This document shows positions 11,244 through 23,976 of a stretch of DNA of 64,000 nucleotides, piece after piece. Source of the stretch: Adiantum capillus-veneris (lineage: Eukaryota > Streptophyta > Polypodiopsida > Polypodiales > Pteridaceae). Numbering within the stretch: position 1 is the stretch's first letter; each line of letters starts with the position of its first letter. The translations under genes and the position numbers were made by a program. The stretch is from the NCBI GenBank assembly GCA_014529385.2, contig CM043946.1, forward strand, positions 17,131,077 to 17,195,076. Reading direction: 5' to 3'. Below the pieces are notes generated by a model that worked only from the letters and a program-made list of their open reading frames with translations, was not told the DNA's origin and searched no databases.

Positions 11244-11261
11244 TGGCACCATTGTCGGGGA
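11244..11261 (+). promoter_or_regulatory. Primer binding site, tRNA-Asp type
   Basis: tggcaccattgtcgggga matches, with three changes, the tggcgccgttgccgggga site of Tat/Athila elements thought to pair with tRNA-Asp. The minus-strand relative has a closer version. Confidence 0.75.
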
Positions 11262-12300
11262 TTTCCTTGCACCAAGCTCAAGGAGAACTCAGTGCTACCT
11301 TGTGAAGCCATTCAATTTTGTACTTTCCGGGGTTGTTTTTAGTTTGGATTAGATCTATTAGTGCTGCAATGTGCATGTTTTAGCAGGTTTTATTAGATCT
11401 GTCAGTGCTGCAACGTGCAGGTTTTAGCATGTCAGTTAGTGTTAGTAGCTCTCTAATGTGCAGGTTTCTTTAAGTGGGCAGTGAGCAGATTGTTAGTTCT
11501 GTCAGTGTTGCAGTGTGTGGTGTTAGTTAGTGTGTGTGCACTATGTTGTAGCTAGTTCTGGTAGAGTTGCAAGGTGCAGCTGCGTGCATTAGGCAGGCTC
11601 TATGCACATGAGCTCGACATCCACGCAACACAACATTATCCACAAAAACAAATTTTAAAAAAAGACCATGCACGAAAATTTTGTTTATGTTAGAAGGAAG
11701 GGATCGGGATTGGTGGGATCAAGCCCAAGCCCAAGCTCACGCCTCAGTCCTTAGTCTTATGATATAGTATAGACACTACTATATACATAGACCACTCCCT
11801 CAAGGTGAAGGGAGGGCATGTGGGACAAGTCCTCCACCCTTTCCTTCACACTTACACCCTTGGACTTACTGATTTTAGCCTTCTACCCCACTAGAAAAAG
11901 ACTGTTTTTAGGATTTCGAGGGCCTTAAGTAATCGAATCAAGGGTTGTAAAGCATGGCACGTCCCTCTAACCAAGACGCTCATTTTGAGCTATCACGCAC
12001 CATATTTCGTGGCTTGGTCCAAAAAAGGACCAAAAAAATAAAAAATTGAGAGTAAATTTCAGTTGCAAAACACCTAAAAAAACTAGGTGAGCAGCCTTCA
12101 CGAGCACTCACCAACACTTTTAGGGTGTTGAGGTCACATGCACCTATGCTTTGGTCATGTGCTAGAGGACGATCATAAAGAGAGTGTCTCTGTTTATTAC
12201 TCGGGCACCCAATATTCCTCCACATTAGGCTCTAGGCCCTCAACGGGAACCCAAGGTAGTACCACTTAGGACCCACATATTGCATCTAGTGACTCTTCCT

Positions 12301-14298
12301 TTGACTATGATATCATGGAAGGTTACCCGACGCCCAATCTTGATAGTTCAAGCCAAGACATGCATGCCATGGGCCCACGATTCGGACCGAGCGTGCTTAG
12401 CCGCTTGAAGGAGACTTTTAGTAGAGCCACTCGCTCCAAACATGGAGCTAGCAATGTAAATGAGGGGGATGGGGAAGTAAATTCACCATTCATGACCAAT
12501 GTGACCCCATGCTCCTAGAGAGTGTGCATGTAAATACTCATTCACTGCACTCCTTGACTCTCCAGAGCTATTCCCCTCAGAGGTTATATTATCTGATGGT
12601 AGAAGCCTTGCCAAAGTGCAAGACGTTCAGCGATATATCCTTGCAGCTAGGGAAAAGGAAATTGAAAGCTTACGCAAGGCAGATCAATGGAGAGAGATAA
12701 AGGCAAAGGCCCCTATGTCAGCATCCATGCTAGTCGAGCAATCGAGTGATCCTAAATTAGCAACCACTAAGGGTCAAACCATAGAGAGCCACATTGCATC
12801 TAGTTCAATGGACACCCCTAGCACCTCAATTCTAGATGGAGTATTTCTAAATGAAAATTGGGAGTATGAACTACAAACGGAGACTTTAACCAGCCTATAC
12901 ACAGGTCACACCTATCATGTGGGTTGGTTAGATGTCCTACAATCCACATCGGGTGCTACTAGCATAGAGGAGCAACAACAAAAAATTTGTGATGTCATCC
13001 ATAAGGTTATTGAGCTTGAGAGGCAAAACAAAGGGATCGACATTCCTTCAACGGGTCTCATGAGATTCTTGGATACAGGGAAGGCTGAGCAACCAACTTT
13101 ATTCACAAATGGAGGCTCCCTCGATAAGCCCGATGGATCCTCCATATGTTGTTTCGCCAAGGGTCAGTACAATCTAATCCCACAAGCGATAGCTTTACCT
13201 TTCCAAGTTTAGCTCATCTTTCTCTTGATGACACCATGGCTACCATGCCTACACCAGTGATGGGCATGACAAAAAACACGCCATGGACCTCATTTATTAG
13301 TAAAATGCCTACAACAGTACCTACAAGTGGGTATCAATCATAAGCACCTATGGCCCTCATGCTCATGTAGCTCCTACTTCTCCGATTGCTTCAACAACTT
13401 ATGCTCCACGACCACAACATCCAAGCCCTTATTTCAATGGAACCATACCAGCTAGCATCAGCATGCCATATCCCATGTCTACTATGCCCAGGGCCATACA
13501 TATGAACTTTGGGCCACCACATGGCACAACATTGTACCCAGCGTGGGACCCAAGGATCACCCATATGCCTAACATGATGCCAACTCCCATTCCACATGCA
13601 CTCTCGATGTCCCCAGTATACATGCTCACTTGGGTGACTTGGCAACATTTTCTCAAGCTATCGATCGATCTATTGCTGAAAATATGTGTAACATGCCTAA
13701 TAGAGAGCCTAGAAGTAAGGCAGTACAAATAGCCAAGCTCACACAAAAATTCAGTGGAGATGGGGATGTGAGAAATCATATCAAATTATTTGAACAAATA
13801 TGTGATTCCCTAGGAGAACACAATGAGTTGCATAAGAGTAATATATTAAGCTTGACCTTGAGTGGGAAGGCTAGAGATTGGTATAAGACCCTAAGGGTGG
13901 AAGAGAAAACGATTTACCCTCCTCTTAGGAGATTGTTCTTGAAAGAGTACATATGAGAGGGAGTGCTTTGGGGTGTAGCCTCTCAGCTCCAGAAAGCCCA
14001 ACAAGAGGATGGGGAGTCTGTGAGAGACTTTATTACTTGCTTGAAGCATTTGAATTCTCGTTGTAATCCAAATGAGTGCTTCAATAATAACCAATTTCTC
14101 GATAGATTCATTAGGGGACTACGACATGAGGATATCGACAATGACCTAGTCATTAGAGGTATCACCACTTGGGAAGCAGTCACTACCAATGTGATCCAAT
14201 TGGAGGACAATTTAATGATTCAAGGAGAAAGCGTGTCTCTTGAGCCTAAATCTACTAGCTCGCAAGCATCGGGGCATGACCATAAAGCCTATTGCTAA
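12301..14298 (+). pseudogene. Gag N-terminus and capsid region, degenerate
   Basis: Bases 12,315-12,518 encode the gag N-terminal segment (FGPSVLSRLKETFSRATRSK), which aligns with the start of gag in the minus-strand relative. 12,616-13,212 is a polar linker. 13,630-14,298, in one frame apart from a TGA at 13,954, encodes the Retrotrans_gag/capsid domain (KLTQKFSGDGDVRNHIKLFE; LSGKARDWYKTLRVEE; SVRDFITCLKHLNSRC). Capsid would assemble the particle. At least two frame breaks and one stop make it inactive. Confidence 0.75.
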
Positions 14299-14407
14299 AG
14301 AGCCAAAGATATCTGAGATGACTTTAGCAGATCTCACCAAGGCCATTCAAAATAAGTCTTAGAGACAATCGTGCTCCACAAAACAATCATATGTATCCCA
14401 AAAGGGA

Positions 14408-15220
14408 GTGTGCTCAGTTTTCTTTGGTCCACATAATACCATTGAATGCCCTACGTTTAGAGTAAAATTTAATTGGAATTGCAATGCATGTGGGAGGTAT
14501 GGTCATCAAGCGAAGGATTGCATAGTATTTAAACGTGTGATGGCCAATAGACCAACCTTAGCATGGACAGACACACCTCGAGTGCTTGCATTGATGCCAG
14601 TCCCACCTCTTGAACAACCGTCACAACATATGGTCCCTAGGGCCCAAAATGTTGTTCAAACAACACCATTACCACCTCCAGTGCTAGGACCGCAACCCCC
14701 ACATTCGAGAATCACTTCTATGAATCAAGTGGGTTGTGAGTCATCTATTGCTTATGTGGGTTTCAAGGATGAGTTAGACCCTAATATTGCCTATGGGATT
14801 GATTCACTTGAAGAAATTCCACAATACTATATGGAGGACTATTGGGGACAAATGAAACTTGTCTATCAAGTAGCTGCTCTTGTGGCAAGAGGCCAAAGTA
14901 TCAATTTCACTGCCAAGAGACCACCTCTTCAATGCTACGAGTGTGGGGGTCCACATTGTGTAGCCGAGTGTCCTATTAGACTACAAAATAATGCCACACT
15001 AATGGTAACCAATCAAGCGAGTACAACTATAATGCCGATACTCATATGTAATCAATGTGGCATAGATCATTTGATTGCTAAATGTCCTAATAATCCAAAT
15101 GCGCCAAAGATCACGCCATTGAACTTAATTGAGGTTACCGAGGATCCATCACAAAGTATACATGTGGTATGCTCCAAAACTAAAATTATATTCTTGAAGA
15201 GAGAGACACAGCATCAATAG
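14408..15220 (+). pseudogene. Gag nucleocapsid region with three zinc knuckles
   Basis: A 270-codon open stretch with three Cys-His boxes: CNACGRYGHQAKDC (canonical CX2CX4HX4C), CYECGGPHCVAEC and CNQCGIDHLIAKC (both CX2CX3HX4C, one residue short). Pro-rich and acidic linkers lie between. The third box is the one kept in the deleted minus-strand relative. RNA binding by nucleocapsid is the family role. It is separated from the capsid frame by a stop and a frame change. Confidence 0.75.
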
Positions 15221-15321
15221 CCCCATCTTAGAAGAAAAAGAAAACACGAAGGAAAAGATCGCAAAAACCAGCGAAGTCAAACCCCAGTTCAAAGACCAAC
15301 ATAGGGACTGGTGACGTCCAC

Positions 15322-16441
15322 GTGTATATGAACGACGCTAAAAAGGATTTTGATTTGAATGACACAATGGAGACTAAAATGGTCACTAGGAAAGAAACAA
15401 CCAAGGAAGATCATAATGAGCCACAATGGTCAAGACTTAAGGAACTCAAGAAGAAGATAGGAACTTACCCAAACCCTCCTATAAAGGAGATCGAGCGAGT
15501 CAAGCAATTAATGAGTTTGATAATAGGGACCCACAGGGATCTAGAGCCAGTACCTAGGCAGATCCGGATTACAGACACAGTATTCTCTATGTGAAATCAA
15601 CCTCACAAAGACCATAGACTACTAGCCATACCTATTGTCATCCAAGAAGAAAGTGACTTGAAGTCATTGGGAAGTGGGCATACTCCCCTCTTCTTGAAGA
15701 GAATGTTTATAGAGTTATTACCTGACCCTATCGAAGAAATGGAGATCCCATCTTCCCCATGTCAAGAGACTGAAGCCCAAAAAGAACCATTAAATATTGC
15801 CGAATTGATGGATTTCATGGCTTCAGAAGTTAGAACCACCATCATGTCTAAACTATATGGAGACCCCGAGCTATTCTTAGCTCTTCAATCTTTCTTCAAT
15901 AGAGAAGTGAAAGTCAGGGCTATCACAATTTTCACAGATGGATGGAGCTAGGGATGTGCCAATAGAGGAGGAACACTTAGATCCACAACCCAACATAGAT
16001 GAGAACTCTATTGTTGAAATACATGTTAACAAGTTGGGACAATACTTTGAAGACGATGAATCTACTGCAACCATACCAATCACGACCAAGGGATCAACTG
16101 TGAAGGGAATCCTTGATGGTGGCATTGGGGTTAGCATTGTAACTGAGAATTGCAAGGAAACTATGGGAAGACCTCACCTAGGGACTACAAACATAGTGGT
16201 AAATTTGACCGATGTGACTATTGTTAAACATATTGGGATGCTAGAAGATCTCAAGATCAAGGTTTTTGGACACAAAACAAGGCATACCTTCATTGTTATG
16301 GATTTTTCCAAGCACACTATGTCGATGATCCTAGGATGTCCTTTCATGAGGGAAGCAAAAATGGTGCATGACTGGTCTAAAAACCATGTCTACTTGCAGT
16401 TCCATGACTCTATCATTCGAGTTGACCTTGTAGCTAGTTGA
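15322..16441 (+). pseudogene. Gag-pol linker and aspartic protease with DGG active site
   Basis: Frames 15,322-15,594, 15,658-15,951 and 15,938-16,441 run in succession. The last contains a retropepsin-like domain: TTKGSTVKGILDGGIGVSIV, followed by HTFIVMDFSKH and MILGCPFMREAKMVHDW. The expected D-S/T-G triad is D-G-G, and the same is true in the minus-strand relative. The frame ends in a stop at 16,439-16,441. Confidence 0.75.
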
Positions 16442-16682
16442 GCACATCCTCTAGGAAACACATTTATAATTGGCCATAGATCTAACACACACAATTCACT
16501 CAGCCTCATTGCAGTATTGTTACACGTGTAAAAATGACACTGATGTTGGGGAAGATTCCCCTTATATGGATGTTCTACCTGGGATGACTGAGCCTGAAAA
16601 TGTGTATTGGGTCCACCTAGCACCAACCATAGACACTTGGGGAAATAGGGGGACGACCTAGGCAACACCTAAGCGGGATGAA

Positions 16683-16976
16683 ATGCCACAACTCGTACCT
16701 TTAAATATGATAGGAGCAATGCATATAGCTTCTCATGACCTACTAGATGAAGGCTTGACTAACAATAAAACCAATAGCATCTCAAAAGACAATAGCCCAC
16801 ACGATTCGGAGTCGGAATCATCAATTGAAATGCCACAACTCGTACCTTTAAATATGATAGGAGCAATGCATATAGCTTCTCATGACCTACTAGATGAAGG
16901 CTTGACTAACAATGGAACCAATAGCATCTCAAAAGACAATAGCCCACACGATTCGGAGTCGAAATCATCAATTGAA
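16683..16976 (+). repeat. 147-bp in-frame direct duplication
   Basis: Two copies, starting at 16,683 and 16,830, encode the same 49-residue unit beginning MPQLVPLNMIGAMHIASHDL. The copies differ at only about three bases although the surrounding element is heavily mutated. Confidence 0.9.
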
Positions 16977-17506
16977 ATCAAAGAATCTATATTAAATCTT
17001 GGTGCAAATGTGGGATAAGCCATTCAAGGCCCAATGGTACCCTAGATGACAATCTATCCTGGAGAGGAGAAGATATAAGCAGCGATTCATCTAGCGACTC
17101 TCCATTAGAGATCAACCATAATCAAAAATTAGACAAGAGGAGTAAGCAATATAAGAGGCGATGATATCGAGCCAATATTCGTGCTAGGATAAATGAAAAG
17201 AAATCTACCGTAGAATGGCTCATTTATATGGGGGCATGTGATGCTCATCAGAAGTTGGTAGATAATTGGGGTGAATACCTTCAAAGCGTCGTGTGGTGCA
17301 GTCCACAACTTATTGACATCGCATAGCTAGAAGCTACAGAGAATCCAAAGTTGAGTTGTACTATAAGGAGATGACAAAATCAAGAGCTAGCTCAAAAACA
17401 AAAGAAAGAGAAAGAGAAATCACAGTCCACAGAACAACAAGGCCCCACAGATTTACATCGTGCATCTGAGCATTTCAAATCCTACACCTCGAAGGAGCGT
17501 AAGGTT

Positions 17507-18531
17507 GTGTATATAAAGGCCCAGAGAACACCTATTGATGAAAGTATTGGAGTCTATGATTGTCTAGTGATAGTTAAGGAAATAGAGTTAGCAGACCCAG
17601 ATGAGGAGTCCGAACCTGTTTTCATTGCCCAAGATGTGACAGAGACAGAGGAATATGTACTTAAGAAGCTTCTCAAGGAAATTAAGGATATATTTTCTTG
17701 GACATATCATGATATGAAAGGTGCTCCACCTTTCGTGGTGCAACACACAATCCCCATGAATAGCATGGCTAAACCAGTCCAGCAACGACCCTACCCCAAT
17801 GAATCCCAAGTATGCAAAGATTTTTCAAGAAGAGATTGAAAAGCTTGTCAAATGCGGATTCATATACCCTATTGAGCACTCAAAATGGGTGTCTCTAATA
17901 ATTATTGTGCCAAAAAAGAATGGAAAAATCAAAGTGTGCGTGGATCTCAAGAAGGTCAATGCCACCACTAGGAGAGACCATTACCCCTTGCCATATTCGG
18001 AACATGTGCGACAGAGTTGCAGGGAAGGAAGCTTATAGATTTTTAGATGGGTACTCTGGCTACAATTAAATCATAATTTCACTAGAATACCAAGCTAAAA
18101 CTACTTTTATAACCGAATTTGGAGTGTTTGCATTTTGTGTTATGGCTTTTGGCTTAACCAATGCCCCTGCTACCTTCCAAAGATTGATAAACTCTGCTTT
18201 TAGGGAATATTTGAGGGATTTTTGAGAAGCTTTCTTAGATAACCTTTGTATTTATTCCTCTTAGAAAGAACATCTATCATGTTTAGGAAAAGTGTTTGAA
18301 AAGTGCAGATTGTGTCACATCTCATTAAAGCTTTTCAAATGCCACTTTCGGGTTAAACATGGAGTCATTTTAGGACATATAGTGTCCAAAAATGGGATTT
18401 TGGCAGATGAGAGAAAAATTAAATCCATTTCCAATTTGCCACCACCTACAAACAATAAAGGAGTTCAAAGGTTCATGGGCTATGATGCTGAGAGAAACTA
18501 CACCACTATAGAGTGGGACACAACCTTTTGA
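17507..18531 (+). pseudogene. Ty3/gypsy reverse transcriptase, degenerate
   Basis: Bases 17,507-17,839 read LKEIKDIFSWTYHDMKGAPP and FVVQHTIPMNSMAKPVQQRP, the pre-RT signature. 17,799-18,038 contains FIYPIEHSKWVSLIIIVPKK and CVDLKKVNATTRRDHYPLP. After stops, [39 protein letters not shown] and a mutated catalytic box FLDNLCIY (normally YxDD) follow; 18,292-18,531 gives the thumb-side HVKHGVILGHIVSKNGI-like segment. Stops and frameshifts and the lost YxDD make it inactive. Confidence 0.8.
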
Positions 18532-20345
18532 CATGACCCTTATGATATTTTTACACTAACCAAAATCTATATGTGTGTACAGATATGGCTAGTATGCTAG
18601 AGTCATCCACTCCTACCTTGGGTGAGAGGTACCCTCTTTACTTTTCACAAGTGTTTCACATAGTCTACCCGGTACTTGCCTGTGAATGGGATTTGGTAGA
18701 TACACTAGCGTGTGTGAGAAAAATTTTGAGGAATTAGAATGGCTGATACATCTCTTGACCATGACTGATCCCTACTTAATAGAGAACGTCTCTCCGATTG
18801 CACAAGCTTACCCTTTTGAGCAAGATGATTATATAGGCATAGTGTGCATCTAATGGTGATGAAGGAGATTTACATGATTACACATAGGGTCTCACTGATG
18901 ATGACTATTTTTCTTGACGATGTCGAGCAAAGGGATTTAAATTTATGGCTATTTTCTCATCTATACAATATCATGTGACCCTCTAGGGCGATGCAAATAC
19001 TTAGGTTAGGGTTATTTATGTTGTTTTAATCATGTTCGATAGAGGTTGGTGCCTCTTCCCAGTGATGTGCCTCCTAGAGGTATTCCTTGTGTTTTCTAGT
19101 GTGTACAAGAACGCATTGCAATAGTTGGGATTTTGAACTTTCATGCAATCTTTGTCTAGTTTACTCTTTAAATTGAGCACGATCATCAACACAAACAGGT
19201 GTTTCTTGTCCATTATCATTGCCTCTTGTCTTTTTTAGCATCCATGTTTGTTTGCTTTAATTGTGATTGGTAGCACAGTATTCATCATATTTTTTTAGTA
19301 TTAAACATTAGATTCAATATAATATTATGTCATAGTCCCTTGTCTAATTTTATGAATCAAGAAGTCTCACTAAACTAGTTTGACCAAGATAGACATTAGA
19401 GCTCTTCTCTTAATACCATGGGAAATGCCTTCCTAATTGTCAATGGTTACTTTAGGTTCTTAATCCGATAATATGAAGCATTGTGTGCAATGTACTAGTG
19501 CTTTCTAGTGAGCTTAATCCCTCTTGACCTTTAGCTTAAGTATTATAAAAGAGTTTACGATTGTGATGAGCTTGGGGAGGGTAACAGTGTCAATATGACC
19601 CCCCAAAGTTACAAAATTGAAAGGTAGTCAAACAAAAAAACAAAAGTGCCAAAAATGTAAAATCTTAAGCTGGAAGAGAAATCCCAACTTGATTTGGTAC
19701 TTCACTCACATGTATTGCCTATGGTACTAGAGCCCTAAAGGTTCTTAGTGTGGGCACTTTTCCTTAAAAAGCAAAAAGCCCAAGGCATACAAAATAAGCA
19801 CACACGTCAAAAAATGAATCAATGTGGAGAACACTTTGGGGGGTCAAACAAAGATTTCATATGAAATTCCTTTTATCGTAGCTTAACTAGAAGGTCTTCT
19901 AGGTATAGCGTCTAGTCAGCCCTTGGACATGAAATAATTTGCTCTTGTGGTTAAACAGCTTAATTTACCAAAGAGAATTGAGCAGCTTGCCTGTGGTATT
20001 AATAGTTGGCCTCTAGTGCCTCTCAACCGTAAAATTAGCGACCCTAGACTTGTTTATTTTTTTGACCTTTACAAATGGTTATGTGTTTGATTATATTATA
20101 GTTTAATGTTTACTACTGAAAATTTGTTTAATATTCGGTTATCGATCAATCTATGTGCCTATTCACTGCACATGCTTTTTAATTATATATGTTCTACGAG
20201 AATGCAATCACTGTGCCATTTTTGGGTGATATTATAGTGTTTGAAGGAAGCTAAATACATTCAATATTAGATGCTCTTCCACCTCAATGAATGGGCTTCA
20301 CTTCACTAGCTTCAGAGGAGAAAATCTACATCAGGAAGGGGAGCA
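18532..20345. other. Non-coding 3' region of the plus-strand element
   Basis: No RNase H or integrase seen. From about 19,050 to 20,345 the sequence is homologous, inverted, to 22,880-21,596 of the minus-strand element (shared landmarks: gtgcctcctagaggtattcc; aaaagcaaaaagcccaaggc; gggggtca). It ends in the polypurine tract aggaaggggagca just before the LTR at 20,346. Confidence 0.65.
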
Positions 20346-20649
20346 TGTTAACCACTTACAGACACCCTATCACCTTTGACGGATGCCTTATCACTTTATT
20401 TTAGTCATGGACAAAGTTTGTCGATCCTATAGGTGGGTAGGTGATCACCGATGAGAGGCGCACCACTTATCTCAATTTTTACATTATTTTTGCTATGACC
20501 GGTCACTGTGGACGCCCATGTGTGAATGGGTTAGATTCGTATAAAAGGTCCATTTTGACCTAAAATCCTCATGAGATGCATGCTAAAGAAATATCTTGCT
20601 CTACCTCTACCTTCTTCTTCATCATGTGTCCACAAGTGTGTGTGTGTGT

Positions 20650-20698
<49 letters not shown>

Positions 20699-20931
20699 CT
20701 TCAGAGAGAGTGTGTGTGATCGAGCATTGCGGCGGCATCGACAGCGGCGAGGCGATTGAGCACGGCGACATCCGCTCCCTCTTCTTCGCGGCACGGAATC
20801 CTTCACGACGACAAGCATTGAGCGGTGAGTGACACACCATTGGCCTTTTGAGCTTACAGCCATTTGTGTGTGCTTGCAGCCATTCGTAGCTCATAGATAG
20901 TGTTCGGCAAGTCCCCAACCTTTGACATGTG
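20346..20931 (+). repeat. 3' LTR of the plus-strand Tat/Athila-like element, end missing
   Basis: It starts TGTTAACCACTTACAG after the polypurine tract; TATA box at 20,540; (TG)n with a CG interruption at 20,636-20,690. It follows the 5' LTR to cggcaagtcccc and gacatgtg, then stops about 13 bp short where the opposite element begins. Confidence 0.8.
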
Positions 20932-21582
<651 letters not shown>

Positions 21583-21595
21583 TGCCCCCCTTCCT

Positions 21596-23190
21596 GATGT
21601 AGATTCTGTCCTCGAAAGCTATTGAGTTGAAGCTCGTTCGTTGAGGTGGAAGAGCATTTGAGATGAATGTCCTTAGCCTTCTTCAGTCATTGCAAAATCA
21701 AACAACATTGGCACAGTAATTGCATTCTCATAAGTGATTAAAAAGCATATGCAGTTTTAGGTAGACACATTGATTGGTAAAAAAAAATTCAAACAATTTG
21801 TCAGCAATGAACATTAAATTGCAATGTAATCAAATGCATAAACAGATGTAAAGGTAAAAAATTAAACGAGTCTGGGGTCGCTAATTTGACGGTCGAAAGG
21901 CACTAGAGATCGAATATTAATACCATGGGTAAGCTTCTTAATTTTCAGTGGTCAATTAAGTTGTTTAATCGCGAGAGCCAAGTATTCATGTTCGAGGGCT
22001 GACTAGAGGCTATACCTAGAAGACTTTGTAGTTAAGCTACGATAAAAGGAATTTCTCATGAAATCATCGCCTGACTGATTACCTTTTCGTTGACCCCCCA
22101 AAGTCTTTTCACATTGATTCAATTATGATGTGTGTGCTTATTTTGTATGCCTTGGGTTTTTTGCTTTTCAAGGAAAAGCGCCCACACTGGGAACCTCTAG
22201 GGCTCTAGTACCATAGGCAATACATGTGAGAGAAGTACCAAATCAAGCTGAGATTTCTCTTCCAGCTTAAGATTTTACAGTGTGGCACTTTGATTTTTTG
22301 TTTGTTCATTTTCAGCATTTTAATTTTGTAACTTTGGGGGGTCATATAACACTAATACACCTCCCCAGGCTCATCACACTAGTAAACTCCCTTTATAATA
22401 CTTAAGCTAAAGGTCAATAGGGTCAAGCCCACTAGAAAGCCCTAGTACATTTCACACAATGCTGCCTAAATCGGATTAAGAACCTAAGTAACCATTGATT
22501 ATTAGGAAGGCATTCCCCATGGTATTAAGAGAAGATTTCTAATACCTAGCTTGGTCAAACTAGCTTAGTCGGACTGCTTGATTTTTAAACCTAGACAAGT
22601 GATTATGACAAAACATTACATTGAATTAAATGTTTGATACTAAGCCAATGCGCTGAATATTATGCTACCAATCACAATCAAAGCAGACAAACATGGATGC
22701 AAAAAGATAAGGGCAATGCTAATGGACATAAAACACCTGTTTGTGTTGATGGTCGCGCTTGATTTGAAGTGTGAACGAGAGAAAGGTTCCATGAAGGTCC
22801 AAATCCTATCAATAGCAACACGCTCCTGTACACACTAGGAAACAAAAGGAATACCTCCAGGAGGCACATTAGTGGGAAAAGAGAACTTCGCTAATCTCTC
22901 AACTCTAAAACAGAAACACTCCTATCGTACTAATCTTACCTACCCTCCATCACTCAAGTGATGAGGATCAAAGGTGTTTTATGGCATAGGTTTCTGTTTC
23001 ACTGTACCAGATGTGACATGTGTAGGTCTGAGTCAATGTTTTGACTTTTAATGTGCATACTCGTTTGCTAATTGCTCTTGCTCTTTATTTTTTTGTTTTT
23101 TGTGAGTATAAAGCTTTATATGTACATTCCCTAAGATTGGTGATTGAGAGGTCAGGAAAAAAGGTTGAGAGGGAAACAAATGAATGATGA
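21596..23190. other. Non-coding 3' region of the minus-strand element
   Basis: Homologous to the 3' non-coding region of the plus-strand element up to about 22,880. The ~310 bp from 22,880 to 23,190 have no counterpart there and could be an LTR remnant beginning at 23,203. No coding sequence recognised. Confidence 0.6.
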
Positions 23191-23217
23191 CTGTCAGCCA
23201 ACACTCCCCCCTTCCTT
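23191..23217 (-). promoter_or_regulatory. Second polypurine tract plus LTR-like start inside the minus-strand element
   Basis: On minus, aaggaaggggggag (23,217-23,204) is followed at once by tgttggctgacag (23,203-23,191), the classic layout of a 3' LTR boundary. A TATA-like acatataaagc follows near 23,120. This is in addition to the true boundary at 21,583. Confidence 0.6.
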
Positions 23218-23235
23218 GGGTAGATCATACCGTTT

Positions 23236-23955
23236 TCATACCGTTTGAAATGAGCTTGTCACCCTTTGAAACCAATTGTTCCAGTTGGTAATAGGTGAGG
23301 ATTTTTGCCAGTAGTTTTCTATTACCCTAGGTGCCTCGTCAAGTTGCAAGGGTGGTAAGGTACTCTCCCAGGATCGAACTTGAAGTGGTTCATCAGGTGA
23401 TTCTTGAACACTGGGAGGTGTGGATTCTTTTGTAGCTTCATGGAGGTCCACTACTATAGATGGAGGCTGTGTAGAAGCTTTTACCTCTATGGATGTATTA
23501 CATGAGGAGCTAGAAGCTTCATGGGACTCCCCCCTTCCTGAGCTAGGTGGAACAAATCGTTCTTTCTTTGATACCCAAACTAGCTCGGGAGCGGGTGTGT
23601 AGCATTCTGTGATTTTTTTCTTTCCACGATCATTGATTCGTTTTGGAGCTACGGGATTGGGCTCACTTGGGTCAGGTGATAGGTAAGAGCACAATCTACG
23701 TTTTGGCACCTAGATTTGATCATTTCCTTGATAGTAGCCTTGGGCTTCCAATAGTCGTTTAGGGATCCATCGCAACATTTTCTTACTTTTCTTGGAGCGA
23801 GTGGTACGTTTCTTACAAGGCTTCTGTTTTTTAGCACTAGCTATGGTCACTAAAGAAGCTTTAGGGACCCACTTGTATGTTTTCTTCATTACATTAGGAT
23901 GAGTCTTGTCAAAAGCGATATGCATTGCTTGTAGCATATTTAAGGATACAGGCAT
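23236..23955 (-). CDS. Trailing ORFs after the protease, unknown function
   Basis: Frames 23,955-23,710 and 23,709-23,236. The first starts MPVSLNMLQAMHIAFDKTHP, a clear relative of the duplicated 49-residue unit at 16,683 of the plus-strand element, and is then Lys/Arg-rich. The second (157 codons) is Ser/Pro-rich and polar (SSGRGESHEASSSSCNTS). No catalytic motif is visible. They sit where RT begins in the relative and are probably what remains of the protease-RT linker plus unrelated sequence. Confidence 0.45.
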
Positions 23956-23976
23956 TTCATCCCCCTTAGGTGTTAC

